Positions 21,214 through 28,987 of a DNA stretch of 42,941 nucleotides are shown piece after piece; the stretch's first letter is position 1, and each line of letters starts with the position of its first letter. Source of the DNA: a virus; IMG/VR virus record IMGVR_UViG_3300032893_000116, positions 1-42,941 of that record, one strand, 5' to 3'. The notes under the pieces were generated by a model. The model worked only from the letters and a program-made list of their open reading frames with translations, was not told the DNA's origin and made no database searches. A program made the translations under genes and the position numbers.

Positions 21214-21255
21214 ATCTCAAAAGGTTGGTGAGTTGCTTGATGTTTTCGATGGTGG

Positions 21256-21660
21256 TTACGACAGCGGGCACGGACCAAAGTAGGAGGCTTCGATCAGATC
21301 CCCGGAGACGCCGCTTTCAAAAGCGACCCCAACCAGGACTCGGCTGCCGCTTCCGGCGTCCGTGACGAACGTGCCATCGGTGTTCTGCTGAATGTAATCC
21401 CCGGTGGAAACCGTTCCGCCCAGCTTCACGCGGAGCGTGCCGTGGTAGCCAGCGACGGCAACCACGCAGGAACAGGCAGGAGTGGTGTTCGCGCCTTGCA
21501 GGATGATGCCGGAGATTTTGGTGGTTGCGCTCGCGCTGATGGTCGCAGTCGGAACGCCCGAAACGGACGAAACAACGACGCCGTAGCCGTCCTTGTCCGT
21601 CAAGTCAGTGGCCGGTGTGCAGGCCAGTATTGCATTTGGTCGAAGACCAAGAGCAGACAT
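21256..21660 (-). CDS. Capsid decoration protein (DUF2190-like)
   Basis: The 134-aa product is small and beta-rich with 'TKISGIILQGANTTPACSC', 'GYHGTLRVKLGGTVSTGDYI' and 'GSRVLVGVAFESGVSGDLIE'. The alternation of glycine turns and strands and the 'G..I.A/E' ending are typical for DUF2190-type head decoration proteins that sit on the capsid surface as trimers. It is placed between protease and capsid genes, as usual. Confidence 0.75.
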   Translation of the reverse strand: MSALGLRPNAILACTPATDLTDKDGYGVVVSSVSGVPTATISASATTKISGIILQGANTTPACSCVVAVAGYHGTLRVKLGGTVSTGDYIQQNTDGTFVTDAGSGSRVLVGVAFESGVSGDLIEASYFGPCPLS

Positions 21661-21692
21661 AGTATATCAGTCTTTCTTTGATGGTGGTTGAA

Positions 21693-23006
21693 TCACTCGC
21701 CCCTCAGCCCAACCAGGGCGGGCTGTTCGCGGGTGACTTGCTCGAAGGCTTGCGCGTAGCTCAGGCGCGGGTTGCGATTCCGCAACTGCGCGATGGCTTC
21801 CGTCAGGGCCTCTTGCGTGGGCTCGCCCATCTGGGCATTCGGAGCCGGGGTGCGGGCGGTGGCGCGGTTCGTGAGCGGTTGCGCCTTGGTCTTGTCGGGA
21901 ATGGCAGGAATCGCCTTCAGGACTTCCAGGGTGCTGTCACGGTTGGCGACCAGCAGCTTTTTCCAGGTCTCCTTCGCCTCGGGGGCAAAGCGGTTTTTGT
22001 AGGTGTCCAGGTCGGATTCGATCTGGGAGTTGTGGAGGGTGTTGTTCTCCTGCTCCAAGGTGGCAACGCGGTTCTTGAGAGTGGAGACTCCAGCCTCAAT
22101 CGCCTCGTCGGTCGCATCGTCGGGCAGGCCGATCAGTTTGGCTATGTTCATTTTGTGGTGTTTGGCTACTTCCGACGTTGTGCCGGAAAAACGGTTGTTC
22201 AATGCCTTGTGCAATCCGGCCCGGGCTTTCTCCAGGCGTTTCTTGCTGGCGTCGTGAGCGGCGCGCTTGCCACGGTCATCCGAGCCTTTGTATTTCTTGA
22301 GGCGAGAATATTCCTTGTGGGCCTCATGGTATTTTTCGATGGCCTTTTCGTGCCCGGCAGTCCCTTCGGACTTGTCCTCCATCTCTTCTTCGCTGGTGTC
22401 ATTCTCAGGCCCCACATAGACAGGGTGGCCGTCAACCTCGATGAATCCGTCTTTGTTCGCGATGATCATAGAATCAGCTCTGTTTGACAGGGGCACCATA
22501 CCTCTCAGGTTCGGATCATTGGTGAGCGCCACGCGGTGCAATCGCAAAGGTCGGAGGCGGTCAGGCTTGTCGGTGGTCCGGTTCTTTGTTTTCGTGTCGC
22601 CAGTGGGACTGACCGCCTCGCAATCCTCCCGGCGCCAGACTGGACTGACCAGCCGGTAACGCCCGCCCTTGACAGCAGACTCGCCCACATCGGACCAGCG
22701 AATGCGCCCCCACACGCCAGTGTGGTCCGTATTGCGGAGTTCCGTGATCCACCCGGCAGCCTCGGACGGTTTGCCGCTGTCATGGGAAAAATGGTCGAAG
22801 TCGATGAGCAATCCCGGGAAATTCGGAGCCTTCGCATCCTCCCGGAAATGGTTCACGATGCCATCGCACGCGGCCTTGTCGATCACCTGGCTGATTCCGG
22901 ACGGGTGCGAGAATTCCCCGGTGGGGATCAGGTGATACCAGTTGTCCTCCGGCATTTGAAAATCCCGGTTGAGAACAAGGGCTAATTCAGATCGTATATC
23001 ACTCAT
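21693..23006 (-). CDS. Prohead protease/scaffold (Mu gpI-like) with inserted domain
   Basis: The ATG at 23006 overlaps the portal stop. Of 437 aa, residues 1-~180 look like the Mu I protease: 'GLLIDFDHFSHDSG' (His 72/75) and 'YRLVSPVW' (Ser 121) are likely catalytic elements. Residues 184-285 are an insertion starting 'NKDGFIEVDGHPVYVGPEND', then a Lys/Glu/Asp-rich helical stretch. Residues 286-437 ('MNIAKLIGLPDDATDEAIEAG', then a coiled-coil 'RVATLEQENNTLHNSQI') look like the scaffold part. The insertion start resembles one in the portal ('RDGWVTIDDHPVFIG', residues 527-541). Confidence 0.75.
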   Translation of the reverse strand: MSDIRSELALVLNRDFQMPEDNWYHLIPTGEFSHPSGISQVIDKAACDGIVNHFREDAKAPNFPGLLIDFDHFSHDSGKPSEAAGWITELRNTDHTGVWGRIRWSDVGESAVKGGRYRLVSPVWRREDCEAVSPTGDTKTKNRTTDKPDRLRPLRLHRVALTNDPNLRGMVPLSNRADSMIIANKDGFIEVDGHPVYVGPENDTSEEEMEDKSEGTAGHEKAIEKYHEAHKEYSRLKKYKGSDDRGKRAAHDASKKRLEKARAGLHKALNNRFSGTTSEVAKHHKMNIAKLIGLPDDATDEAIEAGVSTLKNRVATLEQENNTLHNSQIESDLDTYKNRFAPEAKETWKKLLVANRDSTLEVLKAIPAIPDKTKAQPLTNRATARTPAPNAQMGEPTQEALTEAIAQLRNRNPRLSYAQAFEQVTREQPALVGLRGE

Positions 23007-25390
23007 TGCTTTGCTCCTTCGGCCATGCCGTTTATAAGTGCGGCGGAAATCGTTCCTTCCAATGCCCGGGCGGCGGCCGGGTCGGCCATGATGTCTTTTT
23101 GCATCTGCGGGAAATCGGTCAAAAACTCGTGCAGCTTTTTCTTGAGCAAGGCCGGGTCGGAGATGCCCATGATGGCCTTGAGGCGTTCGCGGGCTGGCCC
23201 GAGGTCATCAGCAAGGGCCTTGGCAAATAGCTCGCGCCCCTTGGCCTCCAGCGTGACGAATTGGCCTTTCTCGTGGCGTGGTTGGAAAGCGGAGTGGTGG
23301 CGGGCATTTTCAATCTTTTCAGAGCGGTTTTTGTGCGGCGGATACTTTGTGCCAGATCCCCTCACATGGCTTAAATACGCGCCCTCAGCGTCCAGAATTG
23401 TTTGCTCGCCTCCGAATACGCTGTCTATTTGTTTCGATGACATTCGGCGGAAGTCCAGTGTTCCGTCTTTCCGTCGAGGTAAATCGCTGATGGCCCGTCT
23501 AGCATTATCGTGGGCCATGATGGCGCTGAGCCGTAACTGGTATGCGGTTTCGCTTTCTCCTGGTTCGCGCTCACGGCTTGTTTGGGCAATCCTAACCGGG
23601 AATGGCGGCCGGATGGTGTCGTATTTTCCATGCTTATCCTCGTATTTGACATGAGCCATTCCCATCGGCCCTTTGGTTTCCGGTTCCTGACTTTCGGATG
23701 AAAGCGCGTGGGACTTCTTTGGTTTCGTGTCGCTGGATTTGCTTTCGCCAGTCCAATCTTTGCTTATCCCAATGAACACCGGATGATCGTCAATCGTCAC
23801 CCAACCATCGCGATTCTCAACGTCATCTTTGGCCTGGCTGGTGTCTTTCGGCTGGCCCGGCTTTGAAGGCTCCCCCGGCTTCCCCACCATCGGCACGGGC
23901 TCGGGCTTGTCCTCGAGGGTGTAGCCTGTGCGCTCCCCGATTTCCTCCGCGTCAACCTTGAGCCCGGCCCCGGAAAGCGCTGTCACCTGGGCGCAAATGG
24001 CGTCAACGTCCGACTCCTCCGCAAATTGCCAATAAGCCAGAACCGGCTGCCCGGGGAAATTGTCAGCCAGGAATTGCCGGTCGAACTGGACGTTAAACAC
24101 TCCTGCGATGCGCTTGCCGTGAGCTTTGGCGATTTGCTGGAATGTGTCCTCATGCGCCCCGCCGGCCAGCGTGCCACTCCCGGACTCGGTGAGCATCGTA
24201 AGCTTGCCGCCCGTGCCGATCAGAATCAGTTGCTCGTCCAGGTATTTCAGGTAGGGCGTGAATGGGTCAGTCCCGCGCGGGCTGTCGTTGGGCGTGTAGG
24301 CGCTGCCGAAGGGAATGGCACCACTGCCACCCTCTGCCACACTCTTGGCCGCCTGCTCCCACTGAGCCTTGCCCTGCGGGTCTTGGGGAGCGTTCTGGGC
24401 CATCGTGATCACGCCGCTGGGGATGCCATAGATTTCGATGAATCCGGCCCAATCCTTCACGGCCAGATTTTTTCTGAGGAAAATCAGGAGGGCAATCCAG
24501 TCAATGTGTCTATGATTTTCGGCAATCAGGAAATTCTGCGGGTCGATAATCAGGTTGTCGGGCAGGGACTCGAAGCCGCACAAGCGGGAATCCGGGTTGT
24601 ATTTCCACAGGCCCCGGTAGCCGTCTCGGACGATATTCCATTGCATCACCGGCTCAAGATGAGGCGCATTGCGATCTCCCTGAATTTCGACATGAGCGAA
24701 GCCGCGGAAAACAGAGGTGGCCAGATGCTCAATGGCCCCACCTTCGCCTGTGAGATTGTCCATATTGTCATAGACTCCTCGCAGAGCAGAGGCTTGCTCA
24801 TCAGCAAGGGTTTCATCGAATTCGGGATGATCGTCGGCAATGCGGATGTCCCAATCCATTTCCGCAATCGCGTCCAGGCGCCGGCCCATCAGAGCCATGA
24901 GGGTGTCGTGGTTCTGCTCCAGGTAGGAATACATCCATTCCAGGTCCGCGAACCAGCCGCGGCGGAAAAATTCCATCATGCTGATCGCACGCTGGATATT
25001 GAGATGCCTGAACGGGTTGTAAAAATCCCTCCACCGATTGGCCCGGGCAACGATTAGTTGCGGGCTCGAAGGCATCATCCGCGTTCCGGCCGCTGGCCCG
25101 TAGGGGCTTCGCTCTTGGAATGGAGGCTGGAATTGCGCCATCTGGCCGGCGGCAACTTCGGCAATGGGCATCGGCGTCTTGCGCTCCGTCTCAGGCGAGA
25201 TCAGGGGCAGCGCATCGGGCACCATGGCGGGCTGCGTCTTGGGCGTGAGCGATTCCAGTTGGGAGATTTGATCACGAGAGGCATCCTGTCGCCCCGGGGG
25301 CATCCCTGCGCGCTCAGCAGCACCGGCAAGGCTGGCTTGCATGGCCGAGACTGTCTCGGCTTCCTTGGGGCTTTGGCGCGCGCGTTTCAT
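23003..25390 (-). CDS. Portal protein (Mu gp29/DUF935-like) with large insertion
   Basis: The ATG at 25390 overlaps the TerL stop. The 795-aa product is longer than typical Mu gp29-like portals (about 510 aa). Residues ~100-495 carry the portal core ('SPQLIVARANRWRDFYNPFR', 'WMYSYLEQNHDTLMALMGRR', 'TLAGGAHEDTFQQIAKAHGK'). Residues ~525-712 are an insertion starting 'RDGWVTIDDHPVFIG' and ending 'PRHEKGQF'; the rest (715-795) is the usual C-terminal helical region. The portal channels DNA and binds terminase; the insertion probably decorates it or is delivered with DNA. It shares a start motif with the insertion in the protease. Confidence 0.8.
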   Translation of the reverse strand: MKRARQSPKEAETVSAMQASLAGAAERAGMPPGRQDASRDQISQLESLTPKTQPAMVPDALPLISPETERKTPMPIAEVAAGQMAQFQPPFQERSPYGPAAGTRMMPSSPQLIVARANRWRDFYNPFRHLNIQRAISMMEFFRRGWFADLEWMYSYLEQNHDTLMALMGRRLDAIAEMDWDIRIADDHPEFDETLADEQASALRGVYDNMDNLTGEGGAIEHLATSVFRGFAHVEIQGDRNAPHLEPVMQWNIVRDGYRGLWKYNPDSRLCGFESLPDNLIIDPQNFLIAENHRHIDWIALLIFLRKNLAVKDWAGFIEIYGIPSGVITMAQNAPQDPQGKAQWEQAAKSVAEGGSGAIPFGSAYTPNDSPRGTDPFTPYLKYLDEQLILIGTGGKLTMLTESGSGTLAGGAHEDTFQQIAKAHGKRIAGVFNVQFDRQFLADNFPGQPVLAYWQFAEESDVDAICAQVTALSGAGLKVDAEEIGERTGYTLEDKPEPVPMVGKPGEPSKPGQPKDTSQAKDDVENRDGWVTIDDHPVFIGISKDWTGESKSSDTKPKKSHALSSESQEPETKGPMGMAHVKYEDKHGKYDTIRPPFPVRIAQTSREREPGESETAYQLRLSAIMAHDNARRAISDLPRRKDGTLDFRRMSSKQIDSVFGGEQTILDAEGAYLSHVRGSGTKYPPHKNRSEKIENARHHSAFQPRHEKGQFVTLEAKGRELFAKALADDLGPARERLKAIMGISDPALLKKKLHEFLTDFPQMQKDIMADPAAARALEGTISAALINGMAEGAKQ

Positions 25391-26772
25391 GCGTCAATCT
25401 CCCGGCTGCGCCGGCCAGCCAGCACTTCAATGCGCCTCGAGGGGAACACGATGGGAGCCATGTCTGGCCCGGGTGCGAGCGCACGCATGGCGCCGGAGGC
25501 AGCGTCGATTTGGTCATCGTGGTCGCCAAGCGGGAATACTTCGGCCTCGTCCAGAAAAGCCGCATTCCATGGGCCTTTGACCAGCTTGAAGTTTCCAGCC
25601 TGAGCCGCGCTGCTCATGGCCTGAGCCCGGACGATCTTGTTGACCTCGGGCTTTTCGGCCATGAAATCCCGGCCCACCATGCAACCGCGGCGGTAGTGGT
25701 CAATCAGGTGCACTCCACTCGCGCCCGGCTCCTGCTCCATTCGGATCATCACGCCCCAGCCGTCAAGTTCCTTCGTCTGCGAAATCAAATGCTCTATGGC
25801 CAGCGGGGACTCCTGACAATGCCGCATATCCTTGAGAAACCAGATTCCCTCCGGGGACAGCCCGAGCAACGCGCCGGCGGTAAAGTCAGGATCGTGTCCA
25901 GCCCTGGGCTTGGTTGCGGCCAAATCCCAGTAGCGGCACCATCGGCATTCGCTGGGAGCCTGGTCAACCGGGTCGCCGAACCAGTCCCTCCTGAACATGC
26001 TGCCCTCTGCCACGGACCAATCCCCGTTGAGCAGTCGGGCGCGGGTGACCGGATCAAGCGTGTCGAGGGAGTGAATATATTCCGCTTTGTCTAGGCTTGG
26101 ATTATCGTCCAATCTTGCCGGAATGAACCATCTGCCGTTGGCCCTGCCGTTCTCAATGAACCTTTCTTTAACCCACCGATGCCCGATTCCGCCCGGGTTG
26201 GACGCGGCCCGCATCCTGATTGGGATTTTGCAATCGGCAGACCGCCGCATTCGAGAAAACAGGTAGCGGTAGTCTTTTTCCCGAAATTGCGTCAACTCAT
26301 CCCATCCGACGAAATGGAAATTGCCGCCCTGATATTGGTAAATGTCATTTTCCGTGTCGCAATAACCGAATTTCAGGACAGCACCGCTCGGAAATGTCCA
26401 GGAATGGTCCTGACTTGACCAGCGGGCCTTGCCTTCAATCCATTCATGCCCGAGTTCGATCAGCGCCCCGGGTTGCTTGAGGTCTTGGAACGTGCGGCGC
26501 AACAGCAGTGCCCGATATTCCGGGTAGGCAACGTATTGCAGCGCCGCCATGAGCAACGCTGCGCTTTTGCCGCCGCCAGCGGCGCCGCCGTAAAGGACCT
26601 CACGAACCGGAGTCAAGGCCAGGAAGGCGGCTTGGGTCGGATGGGGCTGGTGCGGGATGAACGGGTTTTCCGTCACCGTCTCCCTCAGCACCGCCCACAA
26701 AACGCTCCAGTCTTCCTCGGACAGCTTCGGTGTCGAGCGGGGGCTTTGGTTGAATTGTGATAGGGCTACCAT
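25387..26772 (-). CDS. terL: Terminase large subunit
   Basis: The 461-aa product has Walker A 'LYGGAAGGGKSAALLM', Walker B 'FVGWDELTQF', the coupling 'SNPGG' and nuclease motifs 'YWDLAAT' and 'GDHDDQIDAASGA' (paired Asp). It is the packaging ATPase/nuclease that feeds DNA through the portal. The ATG at 26772 would make it overlap TerS by 173 bp; later GTG codons near 26690 keep the conserved 'ENPFIPHQPHPTQAAFL' start and shorten the overlap. No Shine-Dalgarno at 26772. The start is therefore uncertain, the identity is not. Confidence 0.9.
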   Translation of the reverse strand: MVALSQFNQSPRSTPKLSEEDWSVLWAVLRETVTENPFIPHQPHPTQAAFLALTPVREVLYGGAAGGGKSAALLMAALQYVAYPEYRALLLRRTFQDLKQPGALIELGHEWIEGKARWSSQDHSWTFPSGAVLKFGYCDTENDIYQYQGGNFHFVGWDELTQFREKDYRYLFSRMRRSADCKIPIRMRAASNPGGIGHRWVKERFIENGRANGRWFIPARLDDNPSLDKAEYIHSLDTLDPVTRARLLNGDWSVAEGSMFRRDWFGDPVDQAPSECRWCRYWDLAATKPRAGHDPDFTAGALLGLSPEGIWFLKDMRHCQESPLAIEHLISQTKELDGWGVMIRMEQEPGASGVHLIDHYRRGCMVGRDFMAEKPEVNKIVRAQAMSSAAQAGNFKLVKGPWNAAFLDEAEVFPLGDHDDQIDAASGAMRALAPGPDMAPIVFPSRRIEVLAGRRSREIDA

Positions 26773-27148
26773 TTGGACCAGAGATTTCAGTGCGGACGGG
26801 AGCTTTGAGCCCAAGCAAATCGTCAAGGGCTTGGCGGGCGCGGACGCGATCCCCAAGGCGAGAATTAGGATCGAGGCACATGCGCCGGTAAAACGCGGCA
26901 GACTCAGCAGCGCATTCCTTTCTGTCCCCTGCGATTTCGCGGGCAAATTCCCTCCGCGCCCGAGCAATAAAGTTGTCCGCGGTTTTCCAATGTCCCCCGA
27001 ATTTCTCCTTGAAAGCCTTATGAATTTCCGAGCGAGTTGAGCCCGGCAGTATTTCCATGACAAACAAAAGCCGCTCCTGCTGGCTCGCAAAATCGTGCGA
27101 AAGTTCAGCTTTTTTCTTGGGCTTTTTTGGAGCGCGCTCTTCATTCAT
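26600..27148 (-). CDS. terS: Terminase small subunit
   Basis: The ATG at 27148 is the first gene after the late promoter. The 182-aa product has a basic start, an N-terminal helical DNA-binding region ('RSEIHKAFKEKFGGHWKTAD', 'FIARARREFAREIAG') and the string 'RTEISGPNGSPITIQPKPPL' near residues 117-136, common in small terminases of Mu-like and related phages. The C-terminal 40 residues are read out of frame with TerL over the shared stretch. It recognises the packaging site and recruits TerL. Confidence 0.75.
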   Translation of the reverse strand: MNEERAPKKPKKKAELSHDFASQQERLLFVMEILPGSTRSEIHKAFKEKFGGHWKTADNFIARARREFAREIAGDRKECAAESAAFYRRMCLDPNSRLGDRVRARQALDDLLGLKAPVRTEISGPNGSPITIQPKPPLDTEAVRGRLERFVGGAEGDGDGKPVHPAPAPSDPSRLPGLDSGS

Positions 27149-27177
27149 CAGACCATGCGTCTCATGTTGGGTGTACC

Positions 27178-27206
27178 CCGATAGCAGAAAATAAAATCGG
27201 CGTCAA
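27178..27206 (-). promoter_or_regulatory. Late promoter for the head/tail operon
   Basis: On the minus strand: -35 TTGACG (27206-27201), a 17-bp spacer, -10 TATCGG (27183-27178) with an extended TGC in front. It lies 30 bp before the terS start and just downstream of an intrinsic terminator, so the late operon is independently transcribed. Confidence 0.65.
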
Positions 27207-27245
27207 GCACTTTCTGTAAAGCAGTTGACGCCGACAAGTTGACGC
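27197..27245. promoter_or_regulatory. Iterated TTGACGC sites with a 10-bp inverted repeat at the late promoter
   Basis: TCGGCGTCAA (27197-27206) and TTGACGCCGA (27225-27234) are perfect reverse complements 18 bp apart; a third TTGACGC lies at 27239-27245. One arm contains the late -35 box. They may bind an activator or repressor that times late transcription, or be part of the terminase recognition region beside terS. Confidence 0.5.
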
Positions 27246-27249
27246 AAAA

Positions 27250-27300
27250 GGCAAACGAAAACGGCCAGCAGGGGAAAGGAAATCAAACCCCACTGGCCGT
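27250..27300 (-). terminator. Intrinsic terminator at the end of the early/middle transcript
   Basis: The hairpin ACGGCCAG/CTGGCCGT (27261-27268/27293-27300), extended by GGGG/CCCC, is followed on the minus strand by TTTTCGTTTGCCTTTT, a uridine-rich tail. It lies 22 bp after the stop codon of the last gene of the transcript (27322) and before the late promoter. Confidence 0.8.
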
Positions 27301-27321
27301 CAGCCCCGTGAATGGGCTAAA

Positions 27322-27645
27322 TCAGTCTCGCATCGCAAGCATTAAGCAGAACGCTTTCGCTCGCTGTTCGGCGGTGGCGTGAACCGATCCTCCTGGATGG
27401 CCCATGCAGATGGAATCGAGATGAATCGTGTATCTTTTCCATTCGTCAGGGCCGTTTAATTCCCATATTTTGACGGGGAAAAGCGTTTTTTCAGCTCCCC
27501 ACATCAAGTTCAAGTCACGAGTGTATTTCGGGACCGCGCAACCCCGCATTGCATCCGGCTTTTCGGGATTATACCACATCACCTTTTCGGATTCATGCAA
27601 GCCCATGGCTTTTGCAATCGTTTCATTTTGTTCTTGTTCAGTCAT
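27322..27645 (-). CDS. Small protein resembling the phage ABA-sandwich domain
   Basis: The ATG at 27645 is preceded by AAAGGAAACCAA. The 107-aa product begins MTEQEQNETIAKAMGLHESEKV and contains 'WYNPEK' and 'YTRDLNLMWGAEK', a layout I associate with the small phage 'ABA sandwich' domain; that match is tentative. It ends with 'ATAEQRAKAFCLMLAMRD'. It is the last gene before the terminator. Many such proteins are accessory and dispensable. Confidence 0.6.
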   Translation of the reverse strand: MTEQEQNETIAKAMGLHESEKVMWYNPEKPDAMRGCAVPKYTRDLNLMWGAEKTLFPVKIWELNGPDEWKRYTIHLDSICMGHPGGSVHATAEQRAKAFCLMLAMRD

Positions 27646-27656
27646 TTGGTTTCCTT

Positions 27657-27857
27657 TCAGTTTCCACAACCCGCGCAGCCATGCGCCGGTCCCTCATTCG
27701 CGCTGCCGAATTTCTCCCGGGCCGTGCGATACGCCTCGGCGGTCAATTCGAGCCATTCACCGTCAACCCGGCCCATTCCCATGAGCGTGGGCAGATAATC
27801 GGGCGGGCGGGTTGGGGCGCGCGCGGCAAGGTCGGAGAGCAGGAGGCGGAAGGTCAT
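27657..27857 (-). CDS. Small 66-aa protein with Cys-rich C-terminus
   Basis: The ATG at 27857 overlaps the stop of the tip protein (ATGA). The product starts MTFRLLLSDLAARAPTRPPDYL and ends 'GPAHGCAGCGN'. The CxxC near the end and the 'MTF..LL..LA....PP.Y' pattern are common for short proteins at the end of phage tail modules, function unknown. Soluble. It follows the tail tip genes and precedes the last gene of this transcript. Confidence 0.65.
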   Translation of the reverse strand: MTFRLLLSDLAARAPTRPPDYLPTLMGMGRVDGEWLELTAEAYRTAREKFGSANEGPAHGCAGCGN

Positions 27858-28987
27858 GGCGCACACCTGCAATTTCCTTGCGCTGTCTGGACAACTCCGG
27901 GAGGCGCGGACAGCGTCACCGCGTCCCCGTCCTGCTGTTGGGAGCAGGTCGTATTTTGACCGTCGTTGAAATAGAGGCACCATGGCCCGGTGCATTGGAC
28001 TTTGAGCCGGCTGGCGGTGCTGGCCCCGGTGAGCGGCAGTGTGGCGCCCTGGCTTGAGTTGGGCACGCTTGAGCCGGTAGCCGCTACCACTTGGCCATCC
28101 TGGTAGGAAAGGGCTGTCTGCGTGCCCCAGGGCGGCATATCAGCCATGTCCAGCATGGCTTGACAGTCCCCCTGACATTCCTCCTGCGTGTAGGGGTTGG
28201 AGAGCGTGACGCGCGCGGTCATGATGGCTGTGGCCGTGATTTCCTGATACAAAACAGCCGTCTGGCCGATGAACCAATCCACGATGGCCCATGTCAGCAA
28301 CACCGGGTTGAAGGTCGCTGTGAAATCGCTTTCCGTGGCCGTCTCGCTTTGGACGTGGCAGACGCCAAGGGTATCCCCTCGAGGGAGCCCTGGGTATTGG
28401 GGCAAAATCGTGTCCCCGGCGCTGACAACCGGCGTGAGCCCGGGAATTGGCGTGGGCGTGTAAACCGGCCATTGAATTTGTGCAACTGGATTTGGCGCGT
28501 CCGTGTCGCTGCGCCGATCCGAGTGGTAAGTCTGCTCGGCGTTTTTGTCGAAGGAAACGCTGTCCGATCCGGCTGGATAAAGATGCGTCCCATCCGGCAT
28601 GGTGATGTCCGCCAACAGCTTTACTTTGCACGTCAGAAACCGCTTGGACACGCTCGGAATGATCGCCCCATCCTCATTGGGCCCGGCAGAGGAAAGCCCC
28701 CAGCACTGCGTATTGAGCCATGGCGGGCCCGCCCCTGGCGTGGTTGGATTCGTGCAGGTGTAAACGTGCTGGTAGGGGAGCGCGCCGAAATACTGCCCTC
28801 CACTGGCCCGGTCGCCGGGGGAGAAATTCGCTGGCACCGTGCCCCAAGTCCCATCCGGGGCGAACAAATACCATCCGCCGATGGGCGTGAAGGGCAGAAA
28901 CCCGGTCCAGTATTTCGTCGCCAAAATCCGCGCGTATTGGCAGACGTTGGAGGGCGGCGGCGGGGGCTTGCAAGGCGGGCATCTCAC
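27854..28987 (-). CDS. Tail tip protein with Cys/Pro-rich start, 377 aa
   Basis: The GTG at 28987 overlaps the stop of the hub gene (GTGA), starting MRCPPCKPPPPPSNVCQYAR; the frame is also open upstream but only within the hub gene. The product has more than ten cysteines and beta-rich segments ('TPIGGWYLFAPDGTWGTV', 'LYQEITATAIMTARVTL'), and ends with a domain 'SRLKVQCTGPWCLYFNDGQN'. It lies after the hub gene, so it is probably part of the tail tip or baseplate. No family recognised; the Cys content may mean disulfides or a metal site. Confidence 0.6.
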   Translation of the reverse strand: MRCPPCKPPPPPSNVCQYARILATKYWTGFLPFTPIGGWYLFAPDGTWGTVPANFSPGDRASGGQYFGALPYQHVYTCTNPTTPGAGPPWLNTQCWGLSSAGPNEDGAIIPSVSKRFLTCKVKLLADITMPDGTHLYPAGSDSVSFDKNAEQTYHSDRRSDTDAPNPVAQIQWPVYTPTPIPGLTPVVSAGDTILPQYPGLPRGDTLGVCHVQSETATESDFTATFNPVLLTWAIVDWFIGQTAVLYQEITATAIMTARVTLSNPYTQEECQGDCQAMLDMADMPPWGTQTALSYQDGQVVAATGSSVPNSSQGATLPLTGASTASRLKVQCTGPWCLYFNDGQNTTCSQQQDGDAVTLSAPPGVVQTAQGNCRCAP

